A DNA stretch of 64,000 nucleotides. It comes from an uncultured Myxococcales bacterium (GTDB taxonomy: Bacteria; Myxococcota_A; Polyangia; Polyangiales; Polyangiaceae). Location of the stretch: assembly GCA_937949945.1 (NCBI GenBank), contig CALFEQ010000137.1, forward strand, positions 27,786-91,785, read 5' to 3'. Both the position numbers and the translations under genes were made by a program. Shown here piece by piece: positions 58,242 through 64,000 of the stretch (its first letter is position 1; each line of letters starts with the position of its first letter). Below the pieces are notes generated by a model. The model was not told the DNA's origin, did no database searches, and saw nothing but the letters and a program-made list of their open reading frames with translations.

Positions 58242-58555
58242 GTGGACTCCTTGGTGCGCCAGGCATTGCGGTACAGACTGTGGCCTTCGGCGCAGAAGAA
58301 CCGGGTGCAGTCGTAGTAGACGCGGACGATCATGTTCTTCGCCCAGCGGACGCGACCGCAGGTGTAGCAGCGGAATTGTCTCCGCGGGTCGTTCGTGCAC
58401 TTCCTCGGCGGCTCAATGTTGCGGTCGAGGTACTGCGTCGCCGGCTGGGCGACTGCGGTGAAGACGTGACCGGCCGCCTCTCGGATCTCCTCGATGCTGC
58501 GGAACTCCGGGCTCGCCTGCCCCATCTCCTGCCCATCCTTCGATGCGTCGATCAT
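58172..58555 (-). CDS. hypothetical protein with zinc-finger part
   Basis: 127 residues from ATG 58555. RKCTNDPRRQFRCYTCGRVR and YYDCTRFFCAEGHSLYRN provide several Cys and His for metal binding. The last 25 residues are Arg/Ser-rich and overlap the next gene, so the natural C-terminus may be shorter. An upstream in-frame extension carries the methyltransferase remnant at 58684. Confidence 0.52.
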   Translation of the reverse strand: MIDASKDGQEMGQASPEFRSIEEIREAAGHVFTAVAQPATQYLDRNIEPPRKCTNDPRRQFRCYTCGRVRWAKNMIVRVYYDCTRFFCAEGHSLYRNAWRTKESTWPPRIHRPRSRSSSTSRRPSPR

Positions 58556-58619
58556 GGTCGTCACTCCCTCTCGTACAGCGCGCTCGGCTCCACGCCGTCG
58601 CGCAGCTTGGCCGCGGTCG

Positions 58620-58684
58620 CGGGCTCCAGCTCCTATCCCGCTGAAGAGCGAGCCGATGGTGAGCGACGGCAGACCCGAGCGCAC
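58620..58684 (-). pseudogene. C5 cytosine methyltransferase motif I remnant
   Basis: The frame opening with GTG 58684 begins MRSGLPSLTIGSLFSGIGAG. LTIGSLFSGIG is the motif I (SAM-binding) opening of C5 cytosine methyltransferases. After it the sequence no longer follows the family and runs in frame into the 58172 protein. It overlaps the end of the 58633 gene in another frame. Probably a recombination relic. Confidence 0.42.
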
Positions 58685-59052
58685 GCCTCGCGCTCGTCGG
58701 CGCGGACCTCGGCGAGCAGCGCGAGCAGAGCATCGGTGTCCGCCGGGAGCCAGCAGATGCAGTGCGGGTTCGCGAACCGCGCTACGAATGCCTCGATGCG
58801 CTCGCGGTCCTCTTCCACGGAAAGAGCAGGCGTAGGTGCGGTCACAGCTTCGGCTCCTCGCTTGCGCTCGACGACCTCCCAGCCCATGCCGCGTTCGTAT
58901 TTGATGAGGCCCTTTTTCCGAGCCTTCTGGAGTGCGCGATCCACGACGCGGAAGTCGCTAGCGCACACGCCGAGGCGGCGCTGGATGCCCTCGAACTTGT
59001 GCTCGCCCCCGCGAATCGCGGCGACGATCTCGTCGGTAGTAACAGTGGTCAT
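58633..59052 (-). CDS. winged-helix-like DNA-binding protein (putative)
   Basis: 139 residues from ATG 59052 (ATGA overlap upstream). Residues 5-62 (DEIVAAIRGGEHKFEGIQRR, ASDFRVVDRALQKARKKGLI, YERGMGWEVVE) look like a winged helix-turn-helix. The rest (ERIEAFVARFANPHCICWLP) is followed by a common phage ending (EVRADEREACARV). Could act as a regulator. Confidence 0.55.
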   Translation of the reverse strand: MTTVTTDEIVAAIRGGEHKFEGIQRRLGVCASDFRVVDRALQKARKKGLIKYERGMGWEVVERKRGAEAVTAPTPALSVEEDRERIEAFVARFANPHCICWLPADTDALLALLAEVRADEREACARVCRRSPSARSSAG

Positions 59053-59183
59053 CCGTTGGTCTCCTTCTTTGTTAGGTGCGTCACCAGGCGGGCGTCGCGC
59101 TCGGCCTGCTCGGCGCGGGTTTGCGCCGCAGCGCAGAGGATGCATGTCTGCATCATCGCGTCGGGACCATGACGACAGGTCAT
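59049..59183 (-). CDS. small Cys-containing protein
   Basis: 44 residues: MTCRHGPDAMMQTCILCAAA then QTRAEQAERDARLVTHLTKK. Three Cys with one His near the N-terminus. Both ends overlap neighbours as ATGA, which is the best evidence that it is translated. Confidence 0.5.
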   Translation of the reverse strand: MTCRHGPDAMMQTCILCAAAQTRAEQAERDARLVTHLTKKETNG

Positions 59184-59644
59184 CGCTTCGGCTCCGCCTC
59201 GTTCGTGCGGTGTTGCGTCTCGACCGACCGCCCGTCCGCGAGTGCCTGGTCGTCCTCATCCCACGGCAGCAGTGCCTCGCTTGGGCACACCTCTACCCCA
59301 TCGCCCTCCGGCAGCGCGCCGTGCTCCGCATCCCGCTCCGACTCCTTGCGCCGGGCACATGCCGTCAGCCGCGTGCCCGCCGACGGCAGCGTTCCGGTCG
59401 CGACGAAGTGGTTGAGGGCCTTGGCGAGCACCGCAGCCAGGGCGCGATTTAGGTGCATGCGCGTCGGAGCCTGGCACCTGGTGCAGCGCTGCTGTCCGAG
59501 CCAGAGCGCGTCGTCGGTTGCGAGCGACGACGTCTGAATGCTGCACGCGTCGCCGTTGATGTCGCTGAAGCGCGCAATGATGAGGCCGCGGCCGCCGCCG
59601 GAGTCCTCAAACATCAAAACAGGGTTCGTCGTTTCGTTGCTCAT
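59180..59644 (-). CDS. conserved phage-type hypothetical protein
   Basis: 154 residues. FEDSGGGRGLIIARFSDING, then ACSIQTSSLATDDALWLG and RMHLNRALAAVLAKALNHFV follow a pattern (CSIQxSS...WLG...RMHL) that I recall from small hypothetical proteins of many phages of Gram-negative bacteria. The C-terminal part is acidic and probably disordered. Function unknown. Confidence 0.6.
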   Translation of the reverse strand: MSNETTNPVLMFEDSGGGRGLIIARFSDINGDACSIQTSSLATDDALWLGQQRCTRCQAPTRMHLNRALAAVLAKALNHFVATGTLPSAGTRLTACARRKESERDAEHGALPEGDGVEVCPSEALLPWDEDDQALADGRSVETQHRTNEAEPKR

Positions 59645-60069
59645 CGCAATGCTCCTCTCCGTGCGCCGGTGTCACCTCGGTCAAGACGGCGCTCGATCTT
59701 CGGTTCATGTGACCGCGTGCTCACGGCAGGCGAGTCGCCGAGCGCCCGCATCGCGATCCGGTGCTCCGGCGACGCAGAGTCGATGGCGACGATCTCTCGC
59801 AACGCCGCCTCCAGCTCTCGCACGCGTGCCTCCAGATCATCGATCTGCGACTCCTGGAGCGCTCGGATGCGCGTCACCAGCGCGTACTTCTCGCGCAGTT
59901 CGTCGCGCTCGTGCTCGGCAGCCTGTGCCGTGCGCTCGAGGTCGGCGACGCGGGCGCGGAGCTGCATGGCCCCACGCCGAAGCGCCCGCTCATCGCAGCG
60001 GCAGCCGCCGTTCGTGCCCATGCCCCTCGGGGGCGCGAGGACGCACGAGTGATCTCCGCATCCGTTCAT
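59641..60069 (-). CDS. hypothetical protein: Cys-rich head and coiled coil
   Basis: 142 residues from ATG 60069 (GGAG upstream). MNGCGDHSCVLAPPRGMGTN then GGCRC is a head seen in small phage proteins; a coiled coil (LRARVADLERTAQAAEHERD) follows. A GTG at 60171, overlapping the upstream stop, gives a longer in-frame version. Confidence 0.55.
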   Translation of the reverse strand: MNGCGDHSCVLAPPRGMGTNGGCRCDERALRRGAMQLRARVADLERTAQAAEHERDELREKYALVTRIRALQESQIDDLEARVRELEAALREIVAIDSASPEHRIAMRALGDSPAVSTRSHEPKIERRLDRGDTGARRGALR

Positions 60070-60167
60070 GGTCTCGACTCCGTGGAAAGCCCCCACGAGT
60101 TCTTCGGGCGGACGGGGAGCGCGTGCAGCTCGCGCCTCCTCAGAGAGCTTCGGTGGCGAGCACGACT

Positions 60168-60557
60168 TCACCTCGACGTCGATGCCGCCTCGAGCTCCCG
60201 AAGGAGCGTTGCAATCTCACCCTGCCAGAACGCGTTCGCCTTGGGGTGCATCCGGACCAGCAGCCGACGAAGACGCCTCTCTCGGTCCTTACCTGTCTCG
60301 AGGTCGGCTTCGAGCTCTTCGAGCTTCGTCTCCAGAATCGCGACCTGGTGTTCCACGGGCGTGACGAACCGGTCCGCCGGGCCTGAGTAGGCGTGCTCTC
60401 TCGGGGCGCCCGCCATGTCGGCTCGGCGCCGCTCGTGGAGGTATGCACGCCTCACGATGCCCGCCTCGTTGCGGGCCTCCCGGAGCTCCTTCTCGAGCGC
60501 GCGCACGCGTGCCTCCAGATCAGCGATCTGCGACTCCTGTCTCGCTCGTGCGCTCAT
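60168..60557 (-). CDS. coiled-coil protein
   Basis: 129 residues, largely heptad-patterned (ESQIADLEARVRALEKELRE; EHQVAILETKLEELEADLET). The N-terminal ESQI.DLEARVREL motif is shared with the neighbouring 59641 protein, so the two are related. Role unknown. Confidence 0.55.
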   Translation of the reverse strand: MSARARQESQIADLEARVRALEKELREARNEAGIVRRAYLHERRRADMAGAPREHAYSGPADRFVTPVEHQVAILETKLEELEADLETGKDRERRLRRLLVRMHPKANAFWQGEIATLLRELEAASTSR

Positions 60558-60796
60558 CGCTCCCTCGCCGCCGAGCGATCCAGCTCGAACATCGACTCGC
60601 TGGCCGTACGCTCGATCGTGATCCGCCTCGCCGGGAGGCGCTGCGCGTCTCTCCAGGCGTCGTCACTCCAGTCCCCCGTTTCATAGATGATGCTCGGCGA
60701 GGACAGCACGAGCACGTCGTGCCGCACCTCCTCGAGGACGCCCGTATAGATGTAGTTCGCGCACAGAACCACTACTTCCTTGCCAATCAGATCCAT
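60554..60796 (-). CDS. small hypothetical phage protein
   Basis: 80 residues from ATG 60796 with AGGAGG upstream. MDLIGKEVVVLCANYIYTGV, then LSSPSIIYETGDWSDD and RRITIERTASESMFELD. The first half resembles a small Sm/SH3-like beta barrel found in phage hypothetical proteins. Overlaps the gene at 60168 by four bases. Confidence 0.58.
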   Translation of the reverse strand: MDLIGKEVVVLCANYIYTGVLEEVRHDVLVLSSPSIIYETGDWSDDAWRDAQRLPARRITIERTASESMFELDRSAARER

Positions 60797-60813
60797 TTCG
60801 ACCTCCTTACTTC

Positions 60814-61092
60814 CTACGTCCCCGACCACGACCCCGGCCACGACCACGACCCCGACCCCGACCCCGACCACGACCGCGACCCCGACACCGACCGCGACCA
60901 CGACACCGACCGCGACCACGACCACGACCGCGAGCGCGACCCCGACCGCGACGAAGACCGCGACCCCGACCGCGACCGTGTCCGGCCGCGCGTGACGCGT
61001 ACGCCAGCCTCCAGGCACGCGTCTTCGAGCACGGCACGTGCGTCGGGATCTGTCTGCGCCTGTTCTCGTAGCGCGATGATGGTGTCGGTCAT
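60814..61092 (-). CDS. DTIxALREQAQTDPDAR protein, copy 1, with repeat-encoded tail
   Basis: 92 residues from ATG 61092 (GGGGAG upstream). Residues 1-35 (MTDTIIALREQAQTDPDARA then VLEDACLEAGVRVTRGR) are nearly identical to the upstream gene at 61391. The remaining 55 residues are Arg/Ser/Trp-rich (SRSGSRSSSRSGSRS) and encoded by tandem hexamers, so the tail is a product of repeat expansion. Coupled to copy 2 by ATGA. Confidence 0.5.
   Translation of the reverse strand: MTDTIIALREQAQTDPDARAVLEDACLEAGVRVTRGRTRSRSGSRSSSRSGSRSRSWSWSRSVSWSRSVSGSRSWSGSGSGSWSWPGSWSGT
60824..60982. repeat. tandem hexanucleotide repeats, array 1
   Basis: Imperfect tandem repeats of CGACCG/CGACCA units on the + strand (ACCGCGACCACGACC and variants) fill this stretch. 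They encode the low-complexity tail of the gene ending at 60814. A simple-sequence array prone to length change; not a CRISPR. Confidence 0.75.
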
Positions 61093-61391
61093 CGCGCACT
61101 CCCCGACCACGACCCCGGCCACGACCGCGACCGCGATCCCGGCCACGACCGCGACCGCGACCCCGACCACGATCGCGACCCCGACCCCGACCGCGACCAC
61201 GACCACGACCGCGACCGCGACCGCGACCCCGACCACGACCGCGACCCCGACCACGACCGCGACCCCCACGGCGACCGTGCCCGTCCGCGCGAGACGCGTA
61301 CGCCGGCTTCCAAGCACGCGTCTTCAAGTACGACGCGTGCGTCGGGGTCTGTCTGCGCCTGTTCTCGTAGTGCGAGGATCGTGTCGATCAT
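61089..61391 (-). CDS. DTIxALREQAQTDPDAR protein, copy 2, with repeat-encoded tail
   Basis: 100 residues from ATG 61391 (AAGGGG upstream); the frame is open back to ATG 61490 (MMTQRAAEYIESEALECIVG), which is an alternative start giving 133 residues. The head IDTILALREQAQTDPDARVV duplicates copy 1; the tail is again Ser/Arg/Trp-rich from hexamer repeats. It sits between the small-gene cluster and the CRISPR array. The 178 bp from 61491 to 61668 hold nothing I can support. Confidence 0.48.
   Translation of the reverse strand: MIDTILALREQAQTDPDARVVLEDACLEAGVRVSRGRARSPWGSRSWSGSRSWSGSRSRSRSWSWSRSGSGSRSWSGSRSRSWPGSRSRSWPGSWSGSAR
61105..61282. repeat. tandem hexanucleotide repeats, array 2
   Basis: The same CGACCG/CGACCA/CCCGAC unit types as array 1, continuous over about 180 bp, encoding the tail of copy 2. 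Duplication of the gene and of its repeat tail must have occurred together or the tails expanded independently. Confidence 0.75.
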
Positions 61392-61668
61392 GTTGAACCC
61401 CTTCTCCGGCGCCGCATCCGTGCTCACCGCGCCAACGATGCACTCCAGCGCCTCGCTCTCGATGTACTCCGCCGCCCTCTGGGTCATCATGCTTGGACTC
61501 TTTCGGTGTGGTGTTTCTGACGCGACTCAGAGCACGCGGAGGGCTCCCCTCCACAGACCGTGAGCAACCGCTCGTGCTCCAGCGGCGGACGCCGTAGCTC
61601 GATCCTCGTCGTCCGTCGCTGCCTCGCCGTCGGCCCGGTCCGTGTCGTCTGCGATGCTCTGCGCCCGC

Positions 61669-61924
61669 GCTGCACTCTCCAAGGCGGTGCAGAGCCTTTG
61701 ATCCCATCTACCAGCGTCATCGCGACACGGAGGATTGGTGTTGGCTGCACTCTTCAAGGCGGTGCAGAGCCTTTGATGCTACGAGGAGGGGGCCGTCTAC
61801 ACGCGGCGCCGGCAGCTGCACTCTCCGAGGCGGTGCAGAGCCTTTGATGCATCGGGGCTCTCCGCCGATCACCGTCGGCGGCTCCGTTGCTGCACTCTCC
61901 GAGGCGGTGCAGAGCCTTTGATGC
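61669..61924 (-). CRISPR. four-repeat CRISPR array of a type V-like locus
   Basis: Four 36-bp repeats lie at 61669-61704, 61744-61779, 61815-61850 and 61889-61924, separated by unique spacers of 39, 35 and 38 bp. The last two repeats are identical; the one at 61744 differs at two positions and the one at 61669 at two positions, including its end. Read on the - strand, the repeat starts GCATCAAAGG and has a perfect stem CTGCAC/GTGCAG just before the spacer, as in self-sufficient type V crRNAs. The array starts 14 bp after the effector stop, on the same strand. The degenerate repeat is the distal one, which fits this direction. Confidence 0.9.
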
Positions 61925-61938
61925 TCGTCCAGCAAGAC

Positions 61939-63951
61939 CTACCCGATCTCGGGCACCTGCGCCACGTGTTGCGAGCGGTCCGCCGACAGCACCGGTTCAC
62001 CTGCGTCACCCACAGTCGATCGTGCAGATCGCCCGCGTTTCTTCGCGCGAGCGGCCCCCGCCTTCTCGCCATCACTCGGGCGCTCGCACGGCGTGCACCG
62101 CGACCCCATGACCTCGAGCAGGATCTCGCGGAACCGTCCGGGTGCCGCCGCGTGAGCATTGTGCTGCGACTGGTCGCGCGGCGTGTCGCCCGGCATCGTG
62201 AGCGCAGGTAGCTCCTTTAGCTTCGCGATGGAGTAACTGTCGACCGTGACCGATGAGAACTCGGTAGCGATCCGGATCGCCTCCCGTCGGAAGAACGCGT
62301 CGCGACGATTCTGGAACCGTCTTCGGCTGTCCGCCGCGAGCTGCATCAGGTGCTCGTCCTTCCGCGCCCACGTGTAGAGCCAGAATGCGGCGACCTTCTG
62401 CTGGTCGACCACACCCCGTGCACGCAGCCAACGCCGCACGACACACACGGGAGCGAATAGATCCTCTCCGCGCGCGAGGCGGTCGGTCTTCCACTGCTTC
62501 CACCGGTCGTGCGCGACCCTCATGTGCTCGGCGTACTCTCGGCACACCCGCCGGAGCATCGCTCGGCGCTGGTCGGACTGCATGAGATGCCATGCCGTCA
62601 AATGGTGCGGACCTCCGCGCATCCACCGTCGGAGCATTTTCTTCACGCGCTCGAAGTACCGATCGGCTGCGCTCTCGATCGCCGCCGCGTGCTCGTGCTG
62701 GTCGAGGATTGCGTCAGGCAACACGACGTCACCGCTGGGCCAGTGCGCGACCCGCACCCCGCCGTCAACCCGTGCCCAGCCGATACGCACGTGCTCGGCG
62801 TCGCGTGTCCCCGCCGGCCGCTTCGGCTCCGCGAAGCTCGGGTGCTCCAGCGTGAGCTGAAACTCGTAGGTCGTCCGTGATCCGACGCGACGCACGAGCA
62901 AAGAGGCCCACTTGATAACCGCGTCATCGGGCGGACGACGATGCAGCTTGGCCTTCAGCTCGACGACGCGCCGATCCTTGCGCGGGATGGTCTGATCGAG
63001 ACGAACGACCACCATACGGCTCTGATCGCCGCGCTTATCCGGCCGGTGCTGTGCCGGAGCGATCGACAGCTTCGACGAACCGGCGAGTGCTTCCGCGAAC
63101 GTCAGATCGCGCGTCTGCACGGCGAGCTTGCCGTGGTCGTCGAAGAGTCGGAACCGCGGCGGGCGCGGAGAGCTGTCCATCTTCGCGCGCTGCACTGCCT
63201 CTTCGATGGCGAGATACGTCCCCGTCGCGAGTCCGCACGACGCACGCGCGGCGAGGGTTGCCTTGTGGGCCTCGTCGTCCGAGCGCGCGATCTCCTTCCA
63301 CGCGTCGGGCCACTGCGGCTCCGACAGCATCACGTCATAGACCTCGGCGTTGGCCACGGACTTGTGCCTAGGGGCTGGGCGAGGGAGTGGTGGCGGCGGA
63401 TCAGACTTCATCGTCTTAGCCTCCTCCACTGCACAGCGCCACGCATCGATGACGGCGAGTCCCTCTTTGTCCGTCGCGTACGCCCCGCCGAGCGTCCACG
63501 CGCGGGCGAGCGCGCGATCTGCATAGGCCTGCCGTGCTGGCTCGAGCAGAGCGTCAAACGTCACGCGACGCTCCTTCGCAGCCGCAGATACCCGCTTCGC
63601 CTCGGTGCGCAGCGCTGCAATCTGCGCCTCGATCTGCGCGTCGAGCAAGCGCCGCTTCTCTCCGTCCGTCTCGCGCCAGTGCTGCTGGCGCGCGCGTTTC
63701 TGCTCGCGGATGAGCGCCTCGATCTGATCATCGATGCGCTCCCATTCCTCCTCGAGCGCGGCGAGCTCGGGAGCGTACCGCCGCCGGATCTCCTGGTACC
63801 GCGCGTGTCGCGCCCGCTCGATCGCAACAAGCGCGTTGTAGTAGCGGTTGGCCGTGCGGAGGATCTCGTGCACGGCAGCCTCGTCGGTGACCCGACACGG
63901 GAATTTCCAGATCTGTGTCGGGAGAGAGCTGGTCTTACGCGCGGCCATCAT
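61939..63951 (-). CDS. type V CRISPR effector, Cas12m/TnpB-like, apparently RuvC-dead
   Basis: 670 residues from ATG 63951 or 63948; GAAGGAGG stands before them. The N-terminal YYNALVAIERARHARYQEIR and helices to about residue 145 match the TnpB/Cas12 wedge and REC region. TGTYLAIEEAVQRA, PPRFRLFDDHGKLAVQ (residues 243-279) and GWARVDGGVRVAHW (391-404) are the pattern of the small Cas12m/V-U1 group. The RuvC I Asp expected just before GW is Arg389. The strand VTVDSY (568-573) has Asp where Glu is usual. Only one CxxC (RCTPCE, 618-623) of the zinc ribbon is left, and the last 50 residues are degenerate. The likely role is RNA-guided DNA binding without cutting. No cas1, cas2 or tracrRNA is seen; the CRISPR array follows directly. 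Confidence 0.82.
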   Translation of the reverse strand: MMAARKTSSLPTQIWKFPCRVTDEAAVHEILRTANRYYNALVAIERARHARYQEIRRRYAPELAALEEEWERIDDQIEALIREQKRARQQHWRETDGEKRRLLDAQIEAQIAALRTEAKRVSAAAKERRVTFDALLEPARQAYADRALARAWTLGGAYATDKEGLAVIDAWRCAVEEAKTMKSDPPPPLPRPAPRHKSVANAEVYDVMLSEPQWPDAWKEIARSDDEAHKATLAARASCGLATGTYLAIEEAVQRAKMDSSPRPPRFRLFDDHGKLAVQTRDLTFAEALAGSSKLSIAPAQHRPDKRGDQSRMVVVRLDQTIPRKDRRVVELKAKLHRRPPDDAVIKWASLLVRRVGSRTTYEFQLTLEHPSFAEPKRPAGTRDAEHVRIGWARVDGGVRVAHWPSGDVVLPDAILDQHEHAAAIESAADRYFERVKKMLRRWMRGGPHHLTAWHLMQSDQRRAMLRRVCREYAEHMRVAHDRWKQWKTDRLARGEDLFAPVCVVRRWLRARGVVDQQKVAAFWLYTWARKDEHLMQLAADSRRRFQNRRDAFFRREAIRIATEFSSVTVDSYSIAKLKELPALTMPGDTPRDQSQHNAHAAAPGRFREILLEVMGSRCTPCERPSDGEKAGAARAKKRGRSARSTVGDAGEPVLSADRSQHVAQVPEIG

Positions 63952-64000
63952 CTCATCCTCCTTCGGTCGCCGCCACGGCGCCCGCTCCTGCCGACCTCCG

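Noticed and set aside
60824..61282. The repeated CGACC units as a second CRISPR array
   Set aside because: They are continuous hexamer-type simple repeats with no unique spacers of constant length, and they encode low-complexity protein tails.
61651..61668. A fifth, degenerate CRISPR repeat just outside the array
   Set aside because: GATGCTCTGCGCC resembles a piece of the repeat, but the stem is not present and the distance to the first repeat is too short for a spacer.
61487..61935. Several 60-95-residue ORFs crossing the CRISPR array on both strands
   Set aside because: They are formed by the repeats themselves, for example the recurring KGSAPPRRVQ, and have no ribosome binding sites.

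Overview
The window is a contiguous piece of a GC-rich, double-stranded DNA tailed-phage genome. The evidence is a complete phage replication and nucleotide-metabolism module, a baseplate and tail-fibre block, lysis-type genes, a four-tRNA cluster, dense gene packing with ATGA/TGATG overlaps, and several inteins and HNH relics. No capsid, portal or terminase gene is visible, so the head genes lie outside. A baseplate J-like protein and a gp25-like protein suggest a complex, perhaps contractile, tail. The host cannot be named from this sequence; the base composition points to a high-GC bacterium.

Layout. (1) 1-17.3 kb, + strand: replication and recombination. It holds an SF2 helicase interrupted by an intein in its P-loop, a uracil-DNA glycosylase-like protein, a DnaB-like helicase, a CHC2/Toprim primase, a zinc-ribbon protein, a family A DNA polymerase, an HU-like protein, a RecA-like recombinase, a deoxyribonucleotidase, two resolvase-type nucleases and a Cas4/RecB-like nuclease. 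(2) 17.4-23.6 kb, - strand: dNTP supply (class II ribonucleotide reductase with a LAGLIDADG intein, dCTP deaminase, ThyX) plus small proteins. (3) 23.6-42.7 kb, - strand: membrane and coiled-coil proteins, an InPase-like protein, duplicated glycine-rich tail-fibre modules, large virion proteins and the baseplate. (4) 42.8-54.4 kb, mostly - strand: RNase HII, an endolysin with a peptidoglycan-binding domain, a lone + strand exported transglycosylase-like protein, a deoxyribosyltransferase-like protein, an Ala-rich repeat protein, an HNH protein, a membrane HExxH protein and a lone receiver domain. (5) 54.5-54.9 kb: tRNA-Leu(CAA), tRNA-Tyr(GTA), tRNA-Leu(GAG) and an odd short tRNA with a CAG anticodon. 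(6) 54.9-64 kb, - strand: many small accessory proteins, ending in a compact CRISPR locus.

The most notable element is at the right edge. A 670-residue type V (Cas12/TnpB-like) effector (61939-63951, - strand) is followed 14 bp downstream by a four-repeat, three-spacer CRISPR array (61669-61924) read on the same strand. The 36-bp repeat has a perfect 6-bp stem next to its spacer-proximal end. No cas1 or cas2 is present. The effector looks like the Cas12m/V-U1 group (a GW...DGG.RVA signature), but the expected RuvC catalytic Asp aligns with Arg389, the expected Glu with Asp571, and the zinc ribbon is degraded. It therefore looks like a nuclease-dead, RNA-guided DNA binder carried by a phage. 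All functional statements come from reading the sequence and remembering protein families; no database search was possible.
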